From: J027 sp965215855 | Lineage (GTDB): Bacteria; Chloroflexota; Anaerolineae; Aggregatilineales; J027 | Reading direction: 5' to 3' | Length of the DNA: 64,000 nt | NCBI GenBank assembly: GCA_965215855.1 | Contig: CBDCER010000003.1 | Coordinates: 2,976,001-3,040,000 of the forward strand | In this document: positions 16,761 through 25,790 of the stretch, in pieces | Layout: every line of letters begins with the position of its first letter | How positions within the stretch are numbered: the stretch's first letter is position 1 | The notes under the pieces: generated by a model | Database searches by the model: none | Told to the model about the DNA's origin: nothing | Seen by the model: the letters and a program-made list of their open reading frames with translations, nothing else | Made by a program: the position numbers and the translations under genes

Positions 16761-18290
16761 TTATTCGACCTGAGCAGGCGTGTAGTCAAAGAACCATTTG
16801 TAATACAGATAGTCCAGATAACCATCTGCACGGAAGCTGGCAATGGCCGCGTTGATGGGTTCCACGAGTTCACTACCAATGGGGAAGATGACGCCAAATT
16901 CGTCACGGGAGATTGGATCACCTATTAGCATAACCTGATCGGCAGTGGTGCTGACGAAACCAGCCGCAGCCGAGGCATCGGCGGGGATGGCATCAATGTC
17001 ACCAACCAGGAGTGCTTGTACCATCGTACCAAAGTCGTCATAGATGATACGCTGCTCGTCGGGCACAGCACCCATCGTGACCCAGAAGCCTGCGGAGCCT
17101 GCCTGTACACCCAGGAGCAGGTCGGAATCGGCGGCCATTTCTTCGAGTGTGGAGAAGCGGTCTTCATCGGCCCGCACCAGCAAGAACTGGTCGAGATTGA
17201 TGTAGGGATCACTGAAATCAACAATGCTCCTGCGTTCTTCAATGATGCTGATGCCGGTGATGCCCATGTCATAATCGCCTTGTCCAACGGCGGGAATCAA
17301 CGCATCGAAGCTGATGATCTCGAAACTCAGAGTGCAATTGAGCCGGGCACACATTTCTTCCAGCATGTCATATTCATAGCCCAGAACCTCGCCCGTCACC
17401 GCGTCTTCAAACTGGAAGGGGACATAGAGATTTTCAACAGCCACAACGATTTCTTGCCCGCCCAAATCTGGCATACCCGCGTACAGCGTGCCATCAGCAG
17501 ACGCATAATCGAAGAACCATTTATGGTAGAGATAATCCAGGTAGCCATCTTGTTTGAGGCTGGTGAGGGCGGCGTTCATGGGTTCAACCAGATCGCTGCC
17601 AATGGGGAAGATGATGCCGAACTCATCACGCGAGAGTGGCTCACCGACTAGCTTGACTGCATCGGCGGTGGTGCTGACGAAACCAGCCGCAGCCGAAGCA
17701 TCGGCAGGAATGGCGTCAATATCACCAACCAGGAGAGCCTGTACCATCGTGCCAAAGTCATCATAAATGATGCGTTGGTCTTCGGGGACGGCATCCATTG
17801 TGACCCAGAAACCTGCTGAACCAGCCTGTACACCCAGGAGCAGGTCAGAGTTGGCAGCCATTTCTTCGAGCGTGGTGAAACGGTCTTCATCGGCCCGCAC
17901 CAGCAAGAATTGGTCGAGGTTGATGTAGGGATCGCTGAAATCGACAATGCTCTTGCGTTCTTCAATGATGCTGATGCCAGTGATGCCCATGTCGTAATCG
18001 CCTTGTCCAACAGCAGGAATCAACGCATCGAAGCTGATGATTTCAAAGGTCATGGTGCAGTTGATACGCTCACAAATTTCTTCGAGCATATCATATTCGT
18101 AACCCATCACCTCACCAGTGGTGGGGTTCTCGAATTGGAACGGCACATAGAGGTTTTCGACGGCGACAACGATTTCCATGCCTTCCAGATCCGGCAGGTC
18201 AGTGTAGACCGGGCCAGCAGCAGAAGCGGGGAGAAGCAGAGATGCCAACAACAGCATCATGCTCAGTAAAACAAGGTAACTTTTCTTCAT
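16761..18290 (-). CDS. Tandemly duplicated amino-acid-binding protein (SBP family 3)
   Basis: A 509-residue secreted protein, about twice the usual family length. After a signal peptide (MKKSYLVLLSMMLLLASLLLPASAA, reported here only by position 1-25) come two near-identical family 3 solute-binding domains, residues about 33-273 and 274-509. Both contain VAVENLYVPFQFE, GYEYDMLEE, DYDMGITGISIIEER, the ligand-anchoring SDPYI and the C-terminal DGYLDYLY-KWFFDY. The offset between copies is exactly 241 residues. It should deliver polar amino acids to the downstream permease. The start has AGGAG eight bases upstream. Two binding sites per polypeptide, as in some GlnPQ-type fusions, may raise capture efficiency; this is inference. 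Confidence 0.95.
   Translation of the reverse strand: MKKSYLVLLSMMLLLASLLLPASAAGPVYTDLPDLEGMEIVVAVENLYVPFQFENPTTGEVMGYEYDMLEEICERINCTMTFEIISFDALIPAVGQGDYDMGITGISIIEERKSIVDFSDPYINLDQFLLVRADEDRFTTLEEMAANSDLLLGVQAGSAGFWVTMDAVPEDQRIIYDDFGTMVQALLVGDIDAIPADASAAAGFVSTTADAVKLVGEPLSRDEFGIIFPIGSDLVEPMNAALTSLKQDGYLDYLYHKWFFDYASADGTLYAGMPDLGGQEIVVAVENLYVPFQFEDAVTGEVLGYEYDMLEEMCARLNCTLSFEIISFDALIPAVGQGDYDMGITGISIIEERRSIVDFSDPYINLDQFLLVRADEDRFSTLEEMAADSDLLLGVQAGSAGFWVTMGAVPDEQRIIYDDFGTMVQALLVGDIDAIPADASAAAGFVSTTADQVMLIGDPISRDEFGVIFPIGSELVEPINAAIASFRADGYLDYLYYKWFFDYTPAQVE
16776..17471 (-). repeat. Internal direct repeat, copy 2 (C-terminal SBP domain)
   Basis: Second copy of a unit of about 723 bases in the binding-protein gene. 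It is highly similar to copy 1 at DNA level (for example the stretch at 17104 matches that at 17827), indicating a recent duplication or ongoing gene conversion. Confidence 0.9.
17472..18194 (-). repeat. Internal direct repeat, copy 1 (N-terminal SBP domain)
   Basis: First copy of the tandem duplication in the binding-protein gene. Reading-frame offset to copy 2 is 723 bases (241 codons), so the repeat preserves frame. Confidence 0.9.
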
Positions 18291-18328
18291 GTGTTAGGCT
18301 CCTAAAACGTCAAATATCGAGCATCTAT

Positions 18329-18357
18329 AGTCTAGTCACGAACGCGGGTTCTGGCAA
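18329..18357 (-). promoter_or_regulatory. Promoter of the amino-acid binding-protein operon
   Basis: On the minus strand TTGCCA (18357-18352) and TAGACT (18334-18329) are separated by 17 bases and lie about 40 bases before the ATG. Both hexamers are close to the sigma-70 consensus. Confidence 0.6.
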
Positions 18358-18442
18358 AAAATGTTATAGTTGGAATCGGTTTGTTTCAAAAGATGAGAGA
18401 TATATTGCCATCAGCAATCTACCAGTTCCGCATGAAACCTCA

Positions 18443-19369
18443 TTGGATCAAAATCCGGCAGTTGTCTATTTGGCGACTCTGAATACAGCCAGTGGACGAC
18501 GCTCTATGCGCCAGGCACTTGATACTATCGCGGCGTTGTTGACGGGCAATGCCGATGCGCTAGTCTGCAATTGGTCGATGTTGCGTTTTCAACATACAAT
18601 GGCGATTCGTGCCGGATTGGTTGAGCATTACAAACCCGCGACGGTCAATAAGATGCTGTCTGCGTTGCGGGGTGTACTGAAGGCCGCCTGGTTGTTGGGG
18701 CAGATGGCGGCAGAGGATTATCACAAAGCGGTGACTGTGCCCAGTGTGCGGAATGAGACACTGCCGGCTGGACGCGAGGTGGAGACGGGAGAAATCATGG
18801 CATTGATTGGAGCCTGCCATGAAGATGACCGCCCAGCGGGTGTGCGGGATGCTGCTTTGGTCGCCGTGTTATATGGGGCTGGTTTGCGACGTGCCGAGAT
18901 TGTGAGCTTGAAGCTAACCGACTATACACCCGCACAAGGGCGGTTGGTGGTGAAAGGTAAAGGGCGCAAAGAACGGATTGCATGGTTGAATCGAGGAGCC
19001 GTTGCTGCGATGGAGGATTGGTTGGCGTTACGTGGGCAGTGGGACGGCCCGTTGTTTTGTCCAATTAATAAAGCTGGAAAATTGGTTAACCGGCATTTGA
19101 CGACGCAGTCAGTCTATTTTATATTGCAAAAACGCGCCGATGAAGCCGAGGTCAATGCGTTCAGCCCTCACGATCTGCGACGGACTTTTGTCAGCAATTT
19201 ACTGGATGCAGGGGCGGATATTTCTACTGTGTCGAAAATGGCGGGACATGCCAATGTGCAGACAACTGCTCGTTATGACCGGCGTTCGGAGGAAACCAAA
19301 CGGCAGGCGGCGGAGTTGTTGCATGTGCCCTATAAACGAGGAAAGAAGCGAGATAATGCTGCCGATTGA
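18443..19369 (+). CDS. Tyrosine recombinase (XerC/D-like integrase)
   Basis: About 308 residues from a TTG at 18443; the start is uncertain because no ATG or ribosome site is convincing, and the open frame continues upstream into the divergent promoter region. An N-terminal SAM-like core-binding domain (from NPAVVYLATLNTASGRR) precedes the catalytic domain. All catalytic residues are visible: Arg in GLRRAE, Lys in KGKGRKER, His and Arg in HDLRRTF, His in GHANVQTT and the nucleophile in ARYDRR. It is therefore probably an active site-specific recombinase. No attachment repeats or cargo are evident around it, and the next gene overlaps its end, so it looks like a settled chromosomal gene, not an element. 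Confidence 0.88.
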   Translation: MDQNPAVVYLATLNTASGRRSMRQALDTIAALLTGNADALVCNWSMLRFQHTMAIRAGLVEHYKPATVNKMLSALRGVLKAAWLLGQMAAEDYHKAVTVPSVRNETLPAGREVETGEIMALIGACHEDDRPAGVRDAALVAVLYGAGLRRAEIVSLKLTDYTPAQGRLVVKGKGRKERIAWLNRGAVAAMEDWLALRGQWDGPLFCPINKAGKLVNRHLTTQSVYFILQKRADEAEVNAFSPHDLRRTFVSNLLDAGADISTVSKMAGHANVQTTARYDRRSEETKRQAAELLHVPYKRGKKRDNAAD

Positions 19370-19712
19370 CCATCAGATTTCGTTTTTTTACACGCTCGAT
19401 TTGGAAGTTACTGCACATTTCTATGAACAAGTCATGGGATTGCCCTTGTACAAAGATCAGGGTGATTGTCGAATTTATCAGGTGAGTGAGGCAGCATATA
19501 TTGGCTTTTGTCAGCGAGAAAAAACACCAGTGAAACCGCAGGGCATCATCATCTGTCTGGTGACCCCAGAAGTTGATGCCTGGTATGAACAGTTGCGGGG
19601 ACAAGGTGTTCCTTTTGAGAAACCGCCAACACTCAATCGAAAATACAATATTTATCATTGTTTCTTGCGTGATCCCAATGGCTATTTAATTGAAATACAG
19701 CGTTTTTTGTAG
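19356..19712 (+). CDS. VOC/glyoxalase-fold protein
   Basis: A 118-residue protein with the vicinal-oxygen-chelate fold: a strand ISFFYTLD, helix VTAHFYEQVMGLPLY, then paired strands and a final DPNGYLIEIQRF with the usual C-terminal metal-ligand Glu. The length fits a single VOC domain of two beta-alpha-beta3 modules. The ATG at 19356 lies within the last codons of the recombinase gene (14-base overlap), with a GAGGAAAG ribosome site inside that gene. Substrate unknown; the family includes glyoxalases, dioxygenases and fosfomycin/bleomycin resistance proteins, and I see nothing that picks one. Confidence 0.85.
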   Translation: MLPIDHQISFFYTLDLEVTAHFYEQVMGLPLYKDQGDCRIYQVSEAAYIGFCQREKTPVKPQGIIICLVTPEVDAWYEQLRGQGVPFEKPPTLNRKYNIYHCFLRDPNGYLIEIQRFL

Positions 19713-19724
19713 GAGATCTTGGCA

Positions 19725-20426
19725 ATGCAAGATGATTATTTTGACCCAAATGTTTTTGATCCCAATTTTTATCCGGGCGGTGACTTTCCCCAAAAACAAA
19801 AAGGCTATACTTGGAGCGAAGCCTGGACTGAGGCCGTACTGCATCCCTCGGAGCGCACATACCAGCAAATCATATCTGACCCACGGGCGTCGTTGGGGCG
19901 AGCGATGATGTGGGTTAGCGGTGCGATGATCTTCAACTTGATGGTTTCAGTGATCTATTTTCTGATTGCTGGTCCGCCTAATATGGATAATTATGCACAA
20001 TTAAGCGATCAAAACCAGATCACCATTAATTCTGGCTCCGTTATGATCGCGGTTATTTGTTGCTCGCCGTTTATTATCGGGATTGCATTAATCATCCTGG
20101 GTGTGCTAGCAAGCATCATGCATGTTCCGGCGCTGCTTATGGGCGGCAGTGGCAGTTTTGAAAAATTGATCTATGCGCTATCGGCTTTTTATGCACCACT
20201 ATTGGTTATTGGTGTGTTCTTCAGTTTCATCCCGATTCCGGTACTGACTTCGTTGTTGAGTTTGGTTTTGCTTGTCTATCAGGTGATACTAGCGGCGATT
20301 GCAATCAAAGTGGTACATCGTTTTGGGTGGGCTGAGGCTATTGTTTCGGCATTGGCCCCGATGTTTTTGCTGTTTGTTCTGTTTTGTGGCCTGGTTGGAT
20401 TCGGAGTATTTTTGGTTGGTGCATGA
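19725..20426 (+). CDS. Yip1-family multispanning membrane protein
   Basis: A 233-residue protein. The first 55 residues are cytoplasmic and polar (rich in Asp, Pro and aromatic residues); then five hydrophobic helices follow, starting near residue 60. The segment TEAVLHPSERTYQQIISDPRA before the first helix is the typical Yip1-domain entry (a helix ending in proline and arginine before the membrane). Bacterial Yip1 proteins have no established function. AGGAGA at 19711-19716 overlaps the previous stop and sets the ATG at 19725. Confidence 0.8.
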   Translation: MQDDYFDPNVFDPNFYPGGDFPQKQKGYTWSEAWTEAVLHPSERTYQQIISDPRASLGRAMMWVSGAMIFNLMVSVIYFLIAGPPNMDNYAQLSDQNQITINSGSVMIAVICCSPFIIGIALIILGVLASIMHVPALLMGGSGSFEKLIYALSAFYAPLLVIGVFFSFIPIPVLTSLLSLVLLVYQVILAAIAIKVVHRFGWAEAIVSALAPMFLLFVLFCGLVGFGVFLVGA

Positions 20427-20441
20427 TAAGTAATAGAAAAC

Positions 20442-20474
20442 TGGGCGGCTTTCGCACACCAGATAAGCCGCCCA
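20442..20474 (-). terminator. Terminator between convergent genes
   Basis: TGGGCGGCTT (20442-20451) and AAGCCGCCCA (20465-20474) form a perfect ten-pair stem. The T-rich side (GTTTTC on the minus strand) suits the secreted-protein gene; it may also stop the plus-strand gene. Confidence 0.7.
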
Positions 20475-20484
20475 TCTCCCAGCA

Positions 20485-22356
20485 CTATTGGAGTTCGAGG
20501 CTCAGTTCGTATTGTCCCTGACCACCAAAGCGCGCGGCGCGGATGACATAGTTGCCGCTGGCACTAAATGTAAAACGAATAATCGAGTCAGTTTCTTGTA
20601 AATCAGTGGCGGTCACACCCACATCATCGTTTTCGGCTAGGCGATTATAATTGGCATCGAAGAGAATAAGGTAGGTATCCAAGTTTTGCTCAACACTGAT
20701 GTCGCGCATCGTGATGACAACTTGGTCTCCCATTTGTGCGGAGAAAACATAATCATTGCGGTTGGAGGCGTTGTTGAGTATGCCGATGACTATATCGCCA
20801 TAGACAATGTCGCCCCCATCCGCCAATTCCTCGGATGCACCCTGGCTTTCAGTGATGGCTGGGGTGCGGGCCGATAACGTCAGGTTACCTTCTCCGGAAA
20901 ATGTGAAAGCCTGAGCTTGGGCAAAACCAGTATCGGGATGGGTTTCAGCGAAGTACATGGTAATTCCATCAGGGCCAGCCGTTACACCACCAGGGTGTGC
21001 ATATTCACCAGGTTGGAAGGCGCTGCCACGCTCAGTATCATAGGGAAATCCAAAGCGATCTAGCACGACACCTGCTGCGTTCATGAGCAGGAAACCCTCA
21101 TTAGCGGTTGCTACAACGAGGCGACCACCAGTGCTGACACTGATGTCAGTTGGAACGGCTGTGGTCAGAAAATCGGCGGCAATGCCAGTCGCAATGCGGT
21201 CGCCACGCCAGGTTAGAACGTTGATGCCGCCGCCTTCTCCCACAACATAAATTCGGTCTGCGTCCAAATCCATATCCAGGCGGACATTATGAAGGTCAGG
21301 ATGGATGGTGCTGAGATCGACCATTGCGATAAAGTTTCCATCCTGATCATAGCGATAGAGACGGTTGTAGGGCGCGGTAGTGTGGCCTTCAGAAGCCGTC
21401 CAAACATCACCGGATTGTGAAACGGCGATAGTACGTGGCATTCCTGGTGCAAACTGGCCCGGTTCATCGCCAGCTATCCCCCAGGTTTGTTGGAGGTTGC
21501 CGACCCGGTCGATGATCATAATGTGGCGTCCCTGATTGGTGGTGGCGTTGGCAAAATACAATCTCAAGTCTGGACTGATGGCAACGTCCGTTAGGTTATC
21601 GTCGGCAAATATCGGCCCCAAAAAGTTGAGGAAATCGCCCGTTTCTTGATCCAACGCCATAAAACCACGCGATCCAGCTGCCATATAGACGACGTTGTAG
21701 GGATCATAGGTGATACCGCCCAGTGTAATTTCGGACTGTTCCCGAATCTGGGCTGTCTGGAAATGCCACAGAACACCACCATCGGAATCGGGCACATTGT
21801 CAAGTGGGCTACTCATATTGAGTGGCAAGGTGAACTGGATGGATTGCATAATCTCGGTAAGTTGTTGGCTGGCAGCGAGCCACAATGCTTGGGGAGCGAT
21901 GCCGCGCACGATGGCAACACGACCATCAGTAGATAATAGTAGGGCAACCCGTGTGGTCAAGGCACTGTTGTCCACAGTGAATTCGATCTGGTAACCATTG
22001 GCGTTGCCATATGCTACTTCAATAGGTTCGGTAGCAACTGCCCCAGGCAGCACAAGTTCCTGAATTCGTTGGGCTAGTTGAGTAACATTTTCCAGTCCCA
22101 GGTCACTATAATTGCCCATACGGACCAGCAGGATGAGGTTTTGGGGTGTTTGCCCTACTTCAAGACGCGCAACATCAGACTCGGATCCAGCGGTCAACCG
22201 GACGTCATCGGCACGGACTTGCCAATGGGTTGGCATATTAAAGGCAATGCCCAGATCGGGGTTCTCGTATGGGGTCACGCTGCTGGTATCTTGAGCATGA
22301 ATGATAGAAGTGGGCGACAAAAATAAGCAAATTAAAATGAGACGAATCCACCACAT
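20485..22356 (-). CDS. Secreted beta-propeller protein with C-terminal PPC domain
   Basis: A 623-residue exported protein. A signal peptide spans about residues 1-22 (hydrophobic LILICLFLSP, cleavage after HAQ). Residues about 30-175 resemble a PsbP-like/serine-rich domain (NPDLGIAFNMPTHWQV). Residues about 190-500 contain repeated strand patterns of an NHL/SMP-30 type propeller (GGITYDPYNVVYMAAG, TDVAISPDLRLYFAN, RTIAVSQSGDVWTASEG, GGVTAGPDGITMYFAE). The last 110 residues are a bacterial pre-peptidase C-terminal (PPC) beta-sandwich (VYGDIVIGILNN, DYVFSAQMGDQVVI, YVIRAARFGG). The ribosome site GGAGG lies ten bases before ATG. Probably a surface sensing or binding protein; ligand unknown. Confidence 0.85.
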   Translation of the reverse strand: MWWIRLILICLFLSPTSIIHAQDTSSVTPYENPDLGIAFNMPTHWQVRADDVRLTAGSESDVARLEVGQTPQNLILLVRMGNYSDLGLENVTQLAQRIQELVLPGAVATEPIEVAYGNANGYQIEFTVDNSALTTRVALLLSTDGRVAIVRGIAPQALWLAASQQLTEIMQSIQFTLPLNMSSPLDNVPDSDGGVLWHFQTAQIREQSEITLGGITYDPYNVVYMAAGSRGFMALDQETGDFLNFLGPIFADDNLTDVAISPDLRLYFANATTNQGRHIMIIDRVGNLQQTWGIAGDEPGQFAPGMPRTIAVSQSGDVWTASEGHTTAPYNRLYRYDQDGNFIAMVDLSTIHPDLHNVRLDMDLDADRIYVVGEGGGINVLTWRGDRIATGIAADFLTTAVPTDISVSTGGRLVVATANEGFLLMNAAGVVLDRFGFPYDTERGSAFQPGEYAHPGGVTAGPDGITMYFAETHPDTGFAQAQAFTFSGEGNLTLSARTPAITESQGASEELADGGDIVYGDIVIGILNNASNRNDYVFSAQMGDQVVITMRDISVEQNLDTYLILFDANYNRLAENDDVGVTATDLQETDSIIRFTFSASGNYVIRAARFGGQGQYELSLELQ

Positions 22357-22536
22357 GCGTTATAATCCTCCAAAGTTGATAGCATATTTTATGCCATTGT
22401 ACGCCATTGTATCGAGAATCATTCTATTGAGAAGGATAGGAAGCGGTAAGGCGTGCAGCAAGCGTAGAGTAGGCGACAGCTTTAAACTGTAGTACGATAA
22501 CTATAACCAAAGTGAAAATCGTAAAGATTGAGAGCG

Positions 22537-25500
22537 GTGAGCGAAAAAGTTTTTGAACTACAGCGCTTCTATTATGGGGTTTTCAGCGGCCAGTCTTCTG
22601 TAAAACCGGCAGTCTTGGCACGCACCCCGGGGGTATCGACACAGCAGGTGAGCGAGGGTTTGCTGTTTGGTCGTTTGGAGCCGCCACGCCATATTTCGGA
22701 TGAGATGCCAGCGTCAATGGGGCTGTTTCGCGGCAAAAATGTCCCCTTTGTGCTGACAATAGCCAGAATCAACAGCCAAAGCACACCCCAATTGCAGTAT
22801 ATTCTGCTAGATACAGCGGTTTTGCTGCGGATGGGCGGTAATATGCAGACGTTCCTGGGGTTGGCGCACAACGAGATGCCGCTGTTCGATAAATTGCGCG
22901 AGTTGAGCGTTTTTCGGCTGAATAACCTTCAACCACCAGACCCAGAAGCCCAAGGGGAGTCAATCCAGCGGTTATTGTTATATTGCAAAGATAATATGAA
23001 GGCTGTGGAAGGCTTGTTGACTGCCTTAATTCAGGGCAATAATGTTGCGGTGATTAATGCACCCGCTTCATTGGAACAGCGTGTCTATTTTCTTGAGGGA
23101 CTGGTGATGCTATTGCCGCGTCCAGCACGCGGTATTTTGACATTTGCAACATATGTGAATAAACCCGAAAACTCGGTCGCACAAATCAAGTTTCTGGTTA
23201 ATGCCAATACACGTCCTGCAGATCATACGATGTATGATTGGCAAAGCGGATCCCTGTTCCCGGCCAAATATGAACGCCATAATTATGCGCGGTTTGTAGT
23301 TTCGCAATTGCGATTGGATCCTGATCGTGCGGTGGCGGAGGCGGAACGGTTAGCACAGACAGCTAGCTGGCGGGCTATCCGGAAGGATCACCTATCGAAT
23401 GCACTGGAGTGGGTGGCGCGGCGAGCGAAGATTGACCGAGCAGTGCAGGCTGGGCAGCCAGCGGATCGGGCAGCTGTCGCTGCAATCTTGCGCGAAGACC
23501 CCACATTGAGTGACGAACTGCGGGTTGCTTATAGCCAGCACTTGTTAACGTTTGCTCTGGCGTTGCAAGAATGGCAGACTGCCGAGATGGTTCCCGCGAT
23601 TGCGGCTGGTCATCAAGAGGTTGCTTCAGCGGCATTGTCGCACCTGCGCGAAGCAGCGAAAAAGGATCAGGCGCTTGAAGTTTATAACCTGATTGAATAT
23701 TGGTTGAACGAGGTTGCTGCGGCTCAATCATTGCCCTGGCAACAGGCACTTCATACCGCTATTTTTTCGCATGTTCAGGCTCTTTTGGAAGCAAGAAACC
23801 TAAAGCAACTCGTAGCGTTTATCTACCGTTTGTGTAACAGTGCCCCCATTCTAAAGATTGAGCAGGTTGCTGAGAAGGTGGTGGCGCTGATGCAGCCACC
23901 AGCCCGGAAGGTTCCACAAGTGGCCCAGGCATTACTGGTGTTCGGGGCCAGCTATCTGTCGGCTGGTGGTTTTCAAGATTTGATTTCGGATATTGAATTG
24001 GTGCGCCAGTTACCCCAACCTCAACAACAGGCGGTTGTGCTATTACAACCGGAAATGCCGGAAGGCGTGGAACCTGTTCCGAATGTTCTTGCCAAGGCCG
24101 CAAAAACGGTGCCAGCTCAGTATGATACAGTTGTGTTGGTGCGTTTTGTTGAAGGGGCGCTGCATTTGCGGCGAGCGCAGGTGATTGGGGAGCTAGAGTT
24201 ACGTGCGCTCCTGCGATTAGCTGAAACCCGTCGTATTGAGCGATTTCAACATATCATTAAATATCTGGTGGACGAATTCTCGGCCTCGGATCGTATCAAA
24301 CCGCTGGGAGCCAAGGGGTGGATATTGCTGCCGCAGTTGTACTTTATGACTGGCAGCATCAACGAAGGCATCCGATTGCTGGAGTATTACCAGAATGAAT
24401 TGTTTACGCTGGATAGACTGGCCGCTTTTAGTGATCTGATTGGTGAAGTATTCTTGCGTGTCAAGTTGCCAGCAGAGCAGATGCTTGACGTGTTGAATGG
24501 GTTTGAGGGCAGCAAGATTCGCACAGCACCACGCGCACGGGCGTATTTTGCCAGTATTTTGAACCAGGGCTGGGCTCCGAAAATGGAGCCAGTGGCGCGC
24601 CAGCTAACCAGTATGTTTTACGAAGATCAACGCCTGATCCGATTGGTTGGAGTAGATAATACACTGCGTTTGTTAGATTTCCACGCCAACCGTAAGAACT
24701 TGCTAGATGGGTTGCGGGTAGCGACGGCGTTAGTGCAGGTCGCGCTGCCGATGGGTGAGGCTGGATCGGCGTTGTTAGTGAAAGCCTGGCAATCATTGGG
24801 CTGGTCCCCCGAAGTGAGAAACGCAGCTCTGGAATTGCTGCGGCGTTATATTCGATTGCTGCCGCCAGAGCAAAGTGTGAATACTCCAGACTATTTTGCT
24901 CAACGAATTTCCCCCGAAGTTGGCGAAGTGTTGAAAGTGGCCCGCATGGTGCGGATTATTTCGGGTGATGATGATTTCTTGAAATTAGCCGAGGTTATAC
25001 ACTTTACACGGACGCTGATGTTTGATCTGGCAGTGGCTTACGACGAGTCGCGGGCTATTCCGACTGAGGTGCGTTTACGACGTGATCTGGATGCGTTGGC
25101 AGGTAATTTGACGGAGACTGAGCGCCAGCAATTAGCCGAAAACATCGTTGAAATTACTCGGTTGATCTACACGCTTGGCTCACCTCGGCGGTCACCGTTG
25201 CGTAAGACTGGCTTGCTATCACCTCGCAAGACGGGACGTTTGTCGTTGCCAACGACTAACAAGAATGTTGTGCGCGATGCCCGCGATGTAAATACCCCCC
25301 CACAAACAGCTGTTGAATTCTTAACTTGGTTGGGGATGTATTTTTCGGATAACATCGTCATGGAAGTTGATTTGGCACGAGGTGAAGCAGCACATATTCT
25401 GGGGGTGCGTTCGGTATCAATGTTATATCAAGAGGCCCAGGCGATCCGAGACTTTCTGACCCGGCTGGCAGCAGCTTTCCCGCCCGGCAAAAAACTGCCA

Positions 25501-25767
25501 GCTGTAGAGATTGAGACCTTGAAAGCAGAGATTGATAACTTGTGGGGTGAGCTGCGGTTACACGATCAACGGAAGACTCAGTCCTCGTTGGCAGAAGAAT
25601 CACAACAAGCAGCATTATTGTTGCAAACACTGGCACAACGTGGATCGGACAAGATATTGTCGGATAGGGGGCTGGGTAAGCAGTTGGAGACCGGACGCAA
25701 GCTTCCTCAAAATGAACTAGAGGCGTTGCGCTGGATCGGAGGGTATTTCGCTCGCACACATACCTGA
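22537..25767 (+). CDS. Large unrecognised cytoplasmic protein, possibly GAP1-like
   Basis: About 1076 residues from a GTG at 22537 (a TTG at 22528 is an alternative; neither has a strong ribosome site). There is no signal peptide or membrane helix. Residues 1-120 (LQRFYYGVFSG) and the segment LPRPARGILTFATYVNKP near residue 195 resemble the N and M regions of bacterial GTPase-associated protein 1 (GAP1), known from multi-gene GTPase conflict systems; this is pattern recognition, not proof. The rest is mostly alpha-helical and Leu/Ala-rich, like a TPR/HEAT solenoid. A short basic repeat (GSPRRSPLRKTGLLSPRKTGRLSLP, about 887-911) precedes a C-terminal helical domain. No GTPase gene is adjacent. 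Its terminator is now separated from it by an ISL3 insertion. Confidence 0.75.
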   Translation: MSEKVFELQRFYYGVFSGQSSVKPAVLARTPGVSTQQVSEGLLFGRLEPPRHISDEMPASMGLFRGKNVPFVLTIARINSQSTPQLQYILLDTAVLLRMGGNMQTFLGLAHNEMPLFDKLRELSVFRLNNLQPPDPEAQGESIQRLLLYCKDNMKAVEGLLTALIQGNNVAVINAPASLEQRVYFLEGLVMLLPRPARGILTFATYVNKPENSVAQIKFLVNANTRPADHTMYDWQSGSLFPAKYERHNYARFVVSQLRLDPDRAVAEAERLAQTASWRAIRKDHLSNALEWVARRAKIDRAVQAGQPADRAAVAAILREDPTLSDELRVAYSQHLLTFALALQEWQTAEMVPAIAAGHQEVASAALSHLREAAKKDQALEVYNLIEYWLNEVAAAQSLPWQQALHTAIFSHVQALLEARNLKQLVAFIYRLCNSAPILKIEQVAEKVVALMQPPARKVPQVAQALLVFGASYLSAGGFQDLISDIELVRQLPQPQQQAVVLLQPEMPEGVEPVPNVLAKAAKTVPAQYDTVVLVRFVEGALHLRRAQVIGELELRALLRLAETRRIERFQHIIKYLVDEFSASDRIKPLGAKGWILLPQLYFMTGSINEGIRLLEYYQNELFTLDRLAAFSDLIGEVFLRVKLPAEQMLDVLNGFEGSKIRTAPRARAYFASILNQGWAPKMEPVARQLTSMFYEDQRLIRLVGVDNTLRLLDFHANRKNLLDGLRVATALVQVALPMGEAGSALLVKAWQSLGWSPEVRNAALELLRRYIRLLPPEQSVNTPDYFAQRISPEVGEVLKVARMVRIISGDDDFLKLAEVIHFTRTLMFDLAVAYDESRAIPTEVRLRRDLDALAGNLTETERQQLAENIVEITRLIYTLGSPRRSPLRKTGLLSPRKTGRLSLPTTNKNVVRDARDVNTPPQTAVEFLTWLGMYFSDNIVMEVDLARGEAAHILGVRSVSMLYQEAQAIRDFLTRLAAAFPPGKKLPAVEIETLKAEIDNLWGELRLHDQRKTQSSLAEESQQAALLLQTLAQRGSDKILSDRGLGKQLETGRKLPQNELEALRWIGGYFARTHT

Positions 25768-25782
25768 TCTGCTGCTCGCTGA

Positions 25783-25790
25783 ATAATAAA
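25783..25790. repeat. Target-site duplication of ISL3 element (left)
   Basis: ATAATAAA immediately precedes the left end and recurs at 27157-27164 after the right end. Eight bases is the usual ISL3 duplication length. Confidence 0.93.

Noticed and set aside
17016..17651. Long plus-strand open frame opposite the duplicated binding protein
   Set aside because: It is a frame shadow of a repetitive gene with clear signal peptide and domains on the minus strand, and a similar shadow exists in the other repeat copy.
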